Assembly (NCBI GenBank): GCA_051294375.1
Contig: CM119269.1
Location: 22,242,327-22,306,326 of the forward strand
Origin: Paraspadella gotoi
Taxonomy: Eukaryota; Chaetognatha
Length of the DNA: 64,000 bases
Direction: 5' to 3'
A model generated the notes under the pieces. That model did no database searches and had not been told where the DNA came from. It saw only the letters and a program-made list of their open reading frames with translations. Below are positions 33,731 through 43,966 of this stretch, piece by piece; positions within the stretch are counted from its first letter, which is position 1, and each line of letters opens with the position of its first letter. A program made the translations under genes and the position numbers.

Positions 33731-34129
33731 TTAACGGAATTATTCAGGGATATAATTAGTATAACTTATAATTATAATTGATTTATCTATGGCCGGACTC
33801 TTTTATAATCCTGCATTTTTTATTTTTTCGAGGAATTTTAAATATTTTTAATTAATGATCGAAAAGTTGTCTTTTTATTGATAAGTTTTAACCTTTTCAT
33901 TTTCTGTAAATTTTGATGATTTATTTTCTCAAATCATAGACATTTATTTGTCAATTGTCATCTCTCTCTCTCTCTCTCTGTCTCTTTTTCTGACACCTTA
34001 TCCTTTCCATACTTCGCTAAGACTCGGTCTACCCGGTCTTTTGATCCTAAACTAACCCCGGCCTAATTAATTAATTAATTATTTAATGGAAACCAAAAAT
34101 TACTTTATACATAACTCTCTCTCTTTCTC

Positions 34130-34174
34130 TCGGTCTCTCTCTCTCTCGTCATCTCTCATCGTCTCTCAATCTCT

Positions 34175-34219
<45 letters not shown>

Positions 34220-34305
34220 GTCTCTTTCTCCTCTGTCTCTCGTCTCCTCTCTCTCTCTCTTTCTTTCTCTCTGTCTCTGTCTCTCTATCTGTCTCTTTCT
34301 CTCTG

Positions 34306-34359
<54 letters not shown>

Positions 34360-34396
34360 GTCTCTCTATCTGTCTCTTTCTCTCTGTCTCTCTCTC
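34130..34396. repeat. CT-rich microsatellite
   Basis: Imperfect CT/CTGT tract of about 260 bases directly upstream of the small secreted ORF at 34400. Confidence 0.92.
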
Positions 34397-34399
34397 GCA

Positions 34400-34561
34400 A
34401 TGACGTTAAGGATGTTTCCTCTTAACAAAAATCTCTTCTTTCTCATCTTCATTAGCGTCCTTATTTCTGATAGTTGCCAGCGCCGACGCATATCCCGGTT
34501 CCGACGAAAAACCTGCCGACATGATACTTATATATATATATATATTATATTAAAATATTAA
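34400..34561 (+). CDS. Small secreted Arg-rich peptide (53 codons)
   Basis: ATG at 34400 (or the internal Met at codon 5). A signal peptide with core NLFFLIFISVLISDSC is followed by a strongly basic stretch (QRRRISRFRRKTCRHD) with two Cys, then a Tyr/Ile run translated from a TA repeat. The Tyr/Ile end suggests either a truncated gene or an exon with a donor before the repeat. A short cationic secreted peptide could be antimicrobial, but no known family is recognised. Confidence 0.4.
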   Translation: MTLRMFPLNKNLFFLIFISVLISDSCQRRRISRFRRKTCRHDTYIYIYIILKY

Positions 34562-34564
34562 ATA

Positions 34565-35460
34565 CTTATATATATATTATTTACATACGATGACGTCAAT
34601 GAACACATAATCTAGAAAAACTTGATGTCAGGTAATTCCTAATGTGAGACGGTTTAATTTAGGGACGGAAGATCATAAAAAGATGAGTCCAATTTTAGTT
34701 TCTTAACCCATTCTCGGCTTCATTAAAATCCAGACATTTAGGGTATCGTGTTGCTTTAGAAAAAACAGGGAAATAACCTGAAAAGGTCATTATTTTAGGA
34801 AAATTCAACTACATATATACAGACTTCTGGGATAATTTATCCCGGGTCATCCATGCATCTTGGATTTAAAAATACTTATTAATACGTACATTTAAATATT
34901 TATTTAAAACCCAACCAATTTATTGGAGTTCCGTAGCAATATAGATGAAATGTAAATAATGCAAAAAAATCGTCAAAAAAAATTATTTTATTTAAATTTG
35001 CCTTTGGCGAATCAAATTGTAAGTGATCATTTTAATGAACGAAGTTGGATTTTTTTACTACAAAATATTAAGCCGGTTTATGTTGTGTCAGTTTTCTCGA
35101 ATGACAATGTACCTTATCTCTCTTCCTTTTGCCCTCCATCTTCATCTTTGGCTATTTTTATTTTTTGTGGTCATTTACCATTCTCTCTTCTGTTTCATTT
35201 ACCTACAATGTCGGTTTCCAACCAAAAAAATAAGAAATATACTTTTAAAATTAAATTTAAAATTAAAACTCCAAAAATTCAACATAAAAAAGCGAAATTT
35301 CTTTGGAACTGTCTCTCTCTCTATCCATAAACTGTCTCTCTCTCAATCCACAAAGTCTGCTTCTTTTTTCTACAATTGTCTCTCTCTCGCTGCGTTACTT
35401 GCTCTCTTTTCGCAAGTCATTCACTCTCTCCTCAAACTCTGTCTCTCTCTCACTCCACAA
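34565..35460. repeat. Duplicated flank of the secreted-protein locus
   Basis: About 34585-34720 matches 26935-27140, about 34725-34935 matches 30265-30660, and about 35085-35460 matches 30765-31035. The order is the same, so one ancestral segment was copied and the 27-30 kb side later expanded by insertions. Confidence 0.75.
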
Positions 35461-35462
35461 CA

Positions 35463-37684
35463 ATGAAGCGCCATCTCTCTTGGTTCGTCATTTTCTTCGT
35501 CATTGTATTCGGCGAACTTCTTGAAGGCACCCACACTGGAAGCTTTCCTCTCCGGCCTAAAAATCCCGTATGGAATTCCGGCCCTAAAACGCTGACAGAC
35601 TATGACAGTAGGAGCGTCGAAACCGGCGAGAAAAGCAGCGCAGAAAGCGGCGAGAAAAGCGGCGAGGAAATCGTCGAAAATGGAAGACGCAGTGGCGGGC
35701 GGGGAACCAATGGCAGGGACGGCAGCGGGCGCAGGCGACAATGTTAACGGCAGCATCAGAAGTTGCATCGGCAGCAGCGGAGACAATAGACTTAGAGGCT
35801 TGCGTGTGGAAAAAGAAAATGATCAAAAACTACCATATTCCTCATCCTCAAAAGTTAAAACCCGATCCACGGACAAATACAACAGTGGCGGCAGGTGGCG
35901 GAATGGTGGACCATGGGTGGCAATGTGACGCGGTAAGGTGAACGCGACAGTAGGTGGCCAATGTTGGCGGGGGCTAATTGCGGAACATGGCCTCAATGAC
36001 TGGTGCGGCTCCATGTTGGAGGTGCACGACGGTATCGTGACGTTAAATAACCGAGGCAACGGTGAAGTGGGCAAAAATGTTATAAAGAGTGGTGAATGGA
36101 GAATAAGGCAATGATCGCAGTGGCCCTATAAGTTGGCGTGTTCTGGATGCAATGTGAAGTGGCACCTGTCGCAAGGGAGGCAATGTCGAAGTTAGATGGA
36201 AGAGGCGATGATGTGGGCTGGCAATCCGTTGCCACACTATATGCGACATAATGGCAAATCCGGTACCCAAAAACGGTGCCAATGTTTGGCGGTAATGAAA
36301 TGGGCAATGATGGTGGCCAATGTTGGTGGTATGGAAAGTTGCAATCGATGGTGTGCTATGATATGGTTGGATAATAGGAGAATGGATGAAATCGGCGTGG
36401 CTATCGGTTGGAATAGGTTAATGGGAAATGGGGCACATCGGTGCAATGTTGGTGAATAAAAAAAAAAAATGATAATAGGAATGACAATTATAGAGGTAGG
36501 CTAAAAAAAAAAAATGTCAGGTCGGGTAATGGAAATGGCAAAAGACAGTGGTAGCATGTTGCAAGTAATGGAAAAAATGAGCAATGGGAATGGTGGCAAT
36601 ATTGTTTGGTGTAATGGAAATGGCAACCATGGTGGCCAATGTTTCGCGTGGTAATTAGGGATGATGGCAATGATAATGGTGGCTATGTTAGAGGTGATAA
36701 GGGACTGGAAAATAGGCAACAAGTAAGGGGGCAAATGTTGATGTGGTAATGGATAATGGGCAATGATTGGTGGACATAATGATTAGTAGCGTATGGAAAT
36801 GGCAATGGTGGTGGCATAATGTTGCAGTAAACCCGCGTGATGGCAATGTTTGTTGGTAATGGGAAAAAAATTAAGGCAATGATGTGGCTATGTTTGAGTG
36901 GTGAATGGAAATGGCCAATGGTGTGCAATGTTCGGGCTGGGTAATGGAAATGAGCAATGATATTGAGTGGCAAATGTTGCAACCAAGGTTAAATGAAGAA
37001 TGGGCATGTGTGGCAATGTTTGGCAGTAATGGAAATGGCAATGGTTGGTGGCAATGGTTGGTGGTAATGGAAATGGCAATGATAGGTGGCTATGTTCGGT
37101 GTAGATAAGGTGAAATCGGAATGGTAAGTGGCAATGTTGGCCGGAAAGTAATGGAGAATGGCAATGATGGTGGCAATGTTGGCGTATGGAGAATGGCAAT
37201 ATGGTGGCAATGTTAAGAAAAAAGCGGTAATGGAAATGCAATGGTAGGTGGGCAACATGTTTGCAGGGCCGGTTAATGCGAAATGGCGAGATGATAGAAA
37301 AGTGGCAAATGTTGGCAGTAATGGAAATGGCAATGATGGTGGCAATGTTGGCGGTAATGGAAATGGCAATGGTGGTGGCAATGTTGGCGGTAATGGAAAT
37401 GGTAATGATGGTGGCAATGTTGGCGGTAATAGAGATGGAAATGGCAGTGGCAGCGGCGGGGGTAGCCACAGCAGCAACGGTGGTGGCAATGGCGGCAGCA
37501 GCAAAAGCAGCAGCGGGTTTGGAAATGGCGGCAGTGTCAAGAGCGACAGCGGTGGTGTCGCAAAAGGAGCATCTGCAGAGAATGCAGTGGCAGAAGAAGA
37601 AAAAAGGCGCAGAAAAACACGTCGTCCTTCGACACTGCGGACGCTGGCGCCGCCACCACCGCGCCCAACCTGATGAGTGAATAA
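35463..37684 (+). pseudogene. Paralogue of the secreted Ser-rich gene, with frame breaks and an expanded Asn/Gly repeat (gene 2)
   Basis: The start MKRHLSWFVIFFVIVFGE is clearly homologous to the gene at 31036. The frame continues through ETGEKSSAESGEKSG and closes at a stop near 35745. The Ala-rich helix homologous to gene 1 (ASEVASAAAE) continues in another frame, so at least one indel separates them. From about 35880 to 37440 the DNA is a degenerate ~36-bp repeat which, in the frame of the ATG, encodes NGNGNDGGNVGG units where it is cleanest (37310-37440). The end repeats the gene 1 tail (AENAVAEEEK in one frame, NLMSE with a stop at 37682-37684 in another). It may be a decayed gene or an intact gene damaged by uncorrected indels. 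Confidence 0.5.
35880..37445. repeat. ~36-bp degenerate minisatellite (Asn/Gly-coding unit)
   Basis: Units of the type GGTAATGGAAATGGCAATGA followed by TGGTGGCAATGTTGGC. They are near-perfect at 37310-37440 and increasingly degenerate, with indels, further upstream. The open frames on both strands here come from this repeat. Confidence 0.85.
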
Positions 37685-37734
37685 TGAAGATTTTTTCCTC
37701 AAAATCTTTTTTGAGACAAAAGTGATTAGAATTC

Positions 37735-38150
37735 CATTTCCTGTGAATCAGTTCATGTTTTAAAGAAATATGTGATTATGTGGTTTTTTGGGGTTTTTTT
37801 TTCAATAGTATAAAATAAGTACTACCAATATAAAAAATTATACATTCAGTCAATAAATGGGTTATTTGCCTCCTGTTTCATAATCAAAAAAAGGGTTTTT
37901 TTTAAAACTGATATAAAATAGCAAATTCAAAAATTTTTATCCTAAGAATCAATTTTTATGAATTTAACTAGAGATGACTTCAGTACTGGATCATTTTTTG
38001 TTGGTCCTGGATTTTTGTTTATTATGGAACTTGTAACTTGTTTTGTAATTGGAAATTATACTCGAGACTCCCAAATTACTATTTTTTACTTTTTTCCTCT
38101 TTTTATAATTGAAGCTAAATCTGAAAAAAAGATAGTAAGATAGTAAATAA
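37735..38150. repeat. 3' flank of gene 2, matching 32020-32520
   Basis: Shares TCCTGTGAATCAGTTCATGT near its start and the short frame containing GPGFLFIMELV with the flank of gene 1. Confidence 0.7.
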
Positions 38151-38247
38151 ATAATGACATGTCATGTCTTAGGATTAACTTTTTACTCTTTACAACGACA
38201 AACTCCATTATTCCTTCAACCTTCCACTTTCTCCTCCCCCATTTTTA

Positions 38248-38520
38248 GTCGGATCTGCATCTGCTTTCAGCAGATCCCGACTCTATAATTCAATCTTGTC
38301 GGACATTAACTTATTTCATGTCAGAACATCGAATTATGAATTATGAATTACGTCCGTCCGTCCGTCCGTCCGTCCGTCCGTCCCACCTTAGCAAAAAACT
38401 CCAATTGCTCGTGATTGGATGGATGGATTGGAATGAATTTTTTTGTGTGGGTAGGGAAGTGTGTGATTGAGCTGGATATGAAGTTTCGATGGAATCGTGG
38501 AAATGAGATAAATGGAAAAA
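38248..38520 (-). mobile_element. Dispersed inverted-end element with GTCC array, copy 2 (inverted)
   Basis: Its end GTCGGATCTGC (38248-38258) and neighbouring hairpin correspond to the right end of the copy at 29025-29690 on the opposite strand. It contains a CCGT array (38352-38382) and AGCAAAAAACTCCAATTGCT, shared with the other copies. The far end is truncated. Confidence 0.72.
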
Positions 38521-38524
38521 ACAA

Positions 38525-39470
38525 AAAAATATATTTCAATATTTGTTACGAAATGACTATCTTTTATATTATTTATTTTATATATCATTTCTCGAATTAC
38601 AGATTTACAGATTTTCATGTTTTATAAAATGTATGAAAAATGTAGTAGTAAAGCCCTTCTTTTCTGAGACCAAACTGAATACAAAATTTACAGGTCAAAG
38701 TTGAGAGAAACGTTGTTGGATGATAAAACTTGTGGCGTTCATGGATTCGATGAGACGATATGCTTGTTACTTCCACTAAAATGATTTCTTCTTTTATAGT
38801 ATTAAAATTAGTTTCATTAGGAGATATCTGTGCATAAGCAAAACATTTTTTGCCAAATAAAAAAATACATAGAGAAAGAAAGTTCGAGCTAGAGAACCCT
38901 GTCACATGATATAAAATTGTAATGGAATTGTAATAGAAAACTCAATATAGTAGTATATCATATAAGTCATTTATGTTTTCATTCCTCTGTGATGATATAT
39001 TCAGTTTTCTTTACAGATGCTTTTAACAATGTTTTAAAGACATAAAATTTAGAGTGATAATATAAAAATGAATTATCAAAAATTCAATAACAAAATTAAT
39101 AGCACTAGTCTAAAAAAAAAAAATTACTAGGATATAGCGCCATATAAGATTTTTTTGTTTAATGAAAGTATACATAAAAAAGTTTAAATTTTCGTTTGAG
39201 CATGTACTCACTCTGAATTTTTTACTCACCCCTTTGTGTGGAGCTACTCCTTCCATAATGACTGAATATATCTTTAAAAAAATTATTAGGTTTGGTCGAG
39301 TAAAGTCAGGTTACTGATAACCCTTGAGTAAAAAAGTTGCCAAAAATAGTTTCTTTATTGGTTAGAACTGGGATTATGCATTATTTTAATTTTACTTCAT
39401 GAAATTTGAACATTGATCCTTCTAATTCAGATATACACATATAAATTATAGTATATACCTACCCAAACAT
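38525..39470. other. AT-rich DNA downstream of the gustatory-receptor-like gene
   Basis: On the minus strand this is where the last exon of that gene would be expected. A minus-strand frame at 38615-38905 ends ...CIQFGLRKEG but does not align convincingly with the family's final membrane segment. No exon is assigned. Confidence 0.4.
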
Positions 39471-39473
39471 AAC

Positions 39474-40999
39474 TTAACCACAAAATGGTCTGGTTTTTGG
39501 AAAATAATACAGGGTAAAAAACATAAAGGTCGTTCCATAAAGAGAATGAAAAATAAACCAAACGAGGACCAAAACCGATCTTAAAAGTTCAGATGGCTTT
39601 GGAAAAAAATCGGAAACATACAAGCTTAGGTTAAAAATGGCATTGAAAACTAACATGATTACGATAACAGTACTAAATCCACTGTACTTGCAAAATTTAA
39701 CCGTCTTCTCAGAGGCGCGTAATTTAGCCGATTGCATTTCCTTCAACTTTGCTCCAAGACGTATCCTGTTCCACAGAGCGAAGATAACAATGATCAGGTC
39801 ATAGGCTTCATTAAGTGCTCCAGCTAATTTTGAAATGTCAAACTGAAAATTCATGATGTCCATTTCATACTCGTACAATAAAATGTCTCTCAAAATTTCT
39901 ATAACGTTGCACAAGTGTAAGACGCAAGTAATGGCGAATGACCATAAATAGTAATTGATAGACTTTTCTTTGAACTGCAATGGTTCGCAGAACATGCGAG
40001 TGATGTCAAAAATGATTAAGCTAAACCCATTTTTACGGAATCCCAATAATATATCGGCCACCGTTCTTTGCAGATAGCGATAGTAGACAACTAAAAAAAA
40101 ATATTTATTTTAATCTTTAAATATATTTAGTATTCTTAGTCCATTTCGCCCCTTTTTGTAAACGACCTCCTTACTATTTAAATAGATCAATATGGTGTTG
40201 GTCAGTTAGTCTGTCTGTTAATTAACGATGATATACAACATCATTTCAGGTGAGACTAGGTAGAAAGCTGATGAACCATTAGTTGCCTAATGTGCAGAGA
40301 ACACCAGAAAATTCCGTCACATGACATTAAATTGTGCAATTCAGAGGAGTAAGCTTTGTTGTTATCAGACATCAGACAGGGGTTATTGCGCATATGTTTT
40401 ATACTTGAGTGGTTATGTAACAGCGAACAAACAAATGTGGTAACATCAGTAAATGGGGCTGATCTCACTTCATACTTTGCAGATAATTGAAAAGCCATAT
40501 GATATATGGAAGTCTGTGGGATTTTATTTGATATCCCATAATACTTACCTACTACTATCAACAAACCAATATCTTTTTTGTTAACCTACTTTTAATATAT
40601 TTTAATATCTTTTTTGTTAACCTACTTTTAATATTTTCAAAATTTAAAAGATCCTTCACTAAAGATCCGCTGATTTCAAAGTATCCACTAAGAGTAACAC
40701 CAAAAATGATGAGATACTCGTAAGCAAAGAATATTCTCATCGCTCCTTTTGTTTTGATGATGAGATGAATTTGAAGAGAAATAGCGAGAAGAGATTGAAC
40801 AACTATGAGACCAACGGTTGTCCATTTTAAAGCCAGAAATTTTGCGCGGTTTTTTTCCACTTCCTTGATGTATTGAAGTAATTGCTGAAGTTTTGGGATG
40901 GGGAATAACACTGTAAATAACGTTAAGTATCAAATATTAACACAAAAAAATACTCACTCGCCAGGCCTCGACATCAACGATGTAATCACCGTCACTCAT
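39474..40999 (-). CDS. Gustatory receptor-like 7-TM protein, C-terminus missing
   Basis: Proposed exons on the minus strand: 40999-40954 (MSDGDYIVDVEAWRV), 40910-40626 and 40090-39474, joined in frame to about 315 residues. Exon 2 has two membrane segments (TVGLIVVQSLLAISLQI and YEYLIIFGVTLSGYF). Exon 3 has about four (around SFAITCVLHLCNVIEIL, AYDLIIVIFALWN, VIVIMLVFNAIFNLSLYV and LLRSVLVLVWFIFHSLYG). Intron-rich polytopic proteins with a short polar N-terminus and this spacing fit arthropod gustatory receptors (7tm_7). The usual final segment with a TYhhhhhQF motif is not present before the stop at 39474, so a last exon is missing, unrecognised or lost. A 36-nt in-frame tandem duplication overlaps the exon 2 donor. 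A generic multi-pass protein cannot be excluded. Confidence 0.55.
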
Positions 41000-41004
41000 G
41001 ATTA

Positions 41005-42585
41005 CAGATTAGTATTGCTAAACTTTTTGTTGTGACTTGACCTTTTAAAAATTATTTTTAAACCATATTAATTTTTTTTGCCAGGCTGTCGAGGAGATCA
41101 TGACAAGTATCTTAAGAGAAAATAAAGTTTATATTTGTTACAAAAAACGATTTTTGGCATTAATTTTTTTTTTTATTCAAAAATGTTCATTATCAACTAT
41201 TCGAATTTATATTCTACTGTTGGAAGTAATGAGTAATAATGTAGAATGTTTACCCTTGCTCTTAGATTCCCTTTTTACTTTTACTCAACTCTTTTTATCA
41301 AATTGCAAATAGAGCAAATTGAATTACTCTTCAAATGATATCCGAAACAGCCAGCTATTGGAACCAACTGATTTGTTAGCTCCCCTATTTAAAAAGCTAA
41401 CCAGCAATATGTTGAGAGGCTTATAAATCTTTACAAAAGCATAAAACTCATATTATATTTTAAATTTTAATATTGTGAAAGTAAAGCCGAAACAAGTCTG
41501 TTTTATATTAATAAAACCAATCGTTGTCACACTCCAAATCAAACTTTCTTTATTTAATTTTAATATTGAATTTGGTAAGGATAAAATATAAAAATATTTT
41601 AGCTAGAAAAATGTGAGACAAAGAGAGGCTTCAGAAGAGAGCAAACCATAAAATTTTTTAACCTCGGTAATACGATTATCATCTTAATATTTTAGTAAAA
41701 AATGTGGAGGACAGAAAAAGACAAGTGAAGGGAAAAAAGACGAACTGAAGGAAAAAGCGAGAAGAAGAAAGAAAAAGTAAAAAATAAATATACAGACAAA
41801 AAAAAAGTCGAGTCTGATCGATGCGCAGATGTTTTTGATTTTCGCCTTTTTACTTCTCTATTGATGATCAACAAAATTCGAACTCTTTTGTGCTCAAATT
41901 GAGTTCCTGGCAAAAATAGTTCCGTATTTTTGTTAGAACGAAATAAAATCTATTTGTTATTTCGTGTCGTGATTTCAACTCCTGACGGAAAGTCTTTTAT
42001 AGGAAAAAGTTTTTGAGCCTCTGGCAATGGGCATCACAGGCACCCCGGCTGTTGCCATAGTTTTGTATTTTCCAGAAACTTTATTATCAAATTTTATTCA
42101 ATGAAAACATAGTTTCCAAAGCTGGTGGACGATCAATTGAGTTCTATGAAGAAACTAGAAACGATTTCCAAATATCTCTCTTACTTTAGGACTGAATTTT
42201 CCCTTAGAAAGGCAGAGTATTTTTAAATATATACTTATACCGGAATATTCTTAATTTTAAGTTTCATGTAAATCGAATCGTGAAAATAGAAAATATTAAA
42301 AGAAAACTTGAGAAAATCCGCCCCTTCCATGGAATGTTTTCTCCATTCAAAATTTTTGCGAAATCTGACTTTTAGAATTCCAATCGCTAGATTCTCTTTT
42401 AATTTTAGTGTAAATAAAAATTTCGTTCAAATGGAGCAGTTCACTTTACCCTGATCAATGATCATATCATATTAAAATAACTAAATAAAATGTAAAGAAA
42501 AATTTAGAAAGAACTTCAATCACTAAGCCAGAGGATTAGAGAAGTAAAATCATACTATTTGCACCATTAAGAAATAAAAAACATA
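41005..42585. other. Intergenic AT-rich DNA
   Basis: No supported gene. Short frames at 41100-41312 and 41692-41913 lack domain-like features and have compositional bias. Confidence 0.55.
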
Positions 42586-42589
42586 TTTG

Positions 42590-42640
42590 AGCAGACAATG
42601 TCGGATCTGCTCACTACATATAAGAAGTTCCGGCTAAAAA
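42590..42640 (+). mobile_element. Very short copy of the GTCGGATCTGC element
   Basis: TTTGAGCAGACAATGTCGGA and TCTGCT are followed within 30 bases by TTCCGGCTAAAAA, similar to the right end (GATCCGACTAAAAA) of the copy at 29025. It is interpreted as an internal-deletion derivative. Confidence 0.5.
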
Positions 42641-42707
42641 TAAAAAGCATTGGTTAATCAAATGGTTATTCAAATCACTTTACCTACTTTATCTCACTCA
42701 GTTTTCG

Positions 42708-42712
<5 letters not shown>

Positions 42713-42756
<44 letters not shown>
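42713..42756. repeat. CT microsatellite
   Basis: CT run upstream of peptide gene 1. A CT-rich leader is also present upstream of peptide gene 2 (48768-48830). Confidence 0.93.
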
Positions 42757-42758
<2 letters not shown>

Positions 42759-43134
42759 CAGTTCCCGGTTTATGGCAGCCTACAGTACATATCTCTTCGA
42801 GATATCTCTGTGGATCGTCTATCCAATTTTCTACAAATCAAATTTTGTCAAATAAACTCTTGGCGTCTCATGATTAAATTCTGTTTTTCTCGGATCTCAT
42901 GTTTCTATTCTACTAGTATAATTTATATTAATGATTTTAAAGTCGGATTTGCGTGATGTTTTGGAAAAACTTCAAAGTTGTTGTCGTTCCATGCAAAGTG
43001 GAGCAACAAACAGGGTGATCTTTTCTATTTTTTTTCTGTTGGCAATTAATAAGTAGTTTATTCTTTTCTAAACAGAATTAATGAAGAAAAACAAATCTTT
43101 TTCTGACTTTCTCCCGCCTTTTAAAAACTCAAAA

Positions 43135-43365
43135 ATGTCGTCTTTGAGCAAAAAGGGAATCTTGATCTTATTGGTGGTCGTCGCTCTCGTCAGCGTCGTC
43201 GATGCCCAAGGCCGTCGACAGCTCCCTCGATCCCCCAAAGGCCCCCAGGGATTCAAAGAAATCATCCACAACAAACTCGAAGAAAGAAAACCCAAGCCGA
43301 CTGTTCAAAGCGCCCATAATTTTTTTAATGTGGATAACCTGCTCAATGCAAACTTTGCGGGCTGA
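43135..43365 (+). CDS. Small secreted peptide precursor, gene 1 (76 residues)
   Basis: Not a recognised family. The chosen Met starts MSSLSKKGILILLVVVALVS, a clear signal peptide ending VVDA at residue 24. An in-frame Met 18 codons upstream (43081) lies close after a CAG that looks like a splice acceptor (43073-43075), so the upstream part is probably leader. The proposed mature part starts QGRRQLPRS and ends NLLNANFAG. A dibasic RR followed by Gln, and a terminal Gly, are the usual signals for convertase cleavage, pyroglutamate formation and C-terminal amidation. No Cys is present after the signal. The paralogue at 48976-49185 keeps the signal, RRQ, the TVQS.HN motif and the NLLN.NF.G end, which argues for a real gene. 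An AATAAA is at 43528-43533. Its neighbour is a P450 gene in tail-to-tail orientation. Confidence 0.7.
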   Translation: MSSLSKKGILILLVVVALVSVVDAQGRRQLPRSPKGPQGFKEIIHNKLEERKPKPTVQSAHNFFNVDNLLNANFAG

Positions 43366-43527
43366 GCTTAAGTCTCTAATACGGCAAAATTTGCAAGAAA
43401 AATTCTCATGGTGAAATGAAATCAAGAATCAAACAGACATGTAATTAATTTATAAAGATACTGGACATTAATTTCCCCAAATGCAAAGTTTTTAAAAAAA
43501 AATAATCGTTTTTTGTTATTTGTAAAA

Positions 43528-43533
43528 AATAAA
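43528..43533 (+). terminator. Polyadenylation signal of peptide gene 1
   Basis: AATAAA 163 bases past the stop codon. Confidence 0.5.
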
Positions 43534-43966
43534 GAAAATCTGGCCAAAATATGTTAATAAAGAAACTGAACAGAACAAATGTGTGAAATTTTTTTCAAGA
43601 TAATTTTTTTATACGAGTAATCATTTTTTGTCTCACTTTTATTGTAATATATTTTCTTTCAACATCAGAATTATTTTCTCTTTTAAGTGATGCACAATTA
43701 TTTTAGTTGAGGTAGAAAAGTATCGAGTTTTACATATTCATAAAAATTGTTCATTAACTAATAAAAGTTGCACATAAAACTTCCATAGAATATAAAAAAA
43801 GGGAATTTGCATGCTTACAGCCCGCCAAAATCATTAACTAATATAGATACTGTTCATTTAACCAATAGCCACAAATGATAGATTTAAATAACTCATTGTA
43901 TACCATTATCAGGTCTATTACTCAGTCATAAAACCATCATTATTATCATCACAACTATCATTCCTT

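Noticed and set aside
36196-37702. Several long frames on both strands
   Set aside because: They derive from the 36-bp minisatellite. Only the frame continuing from the signal peptide at 35463 has support.
38615-38905. Candidate last exon of the gustatory-receptor-like gene
   Set aside because: It ends near CIQF but lacks a hydrophobic segment and a convincing acceptor or donor phase.
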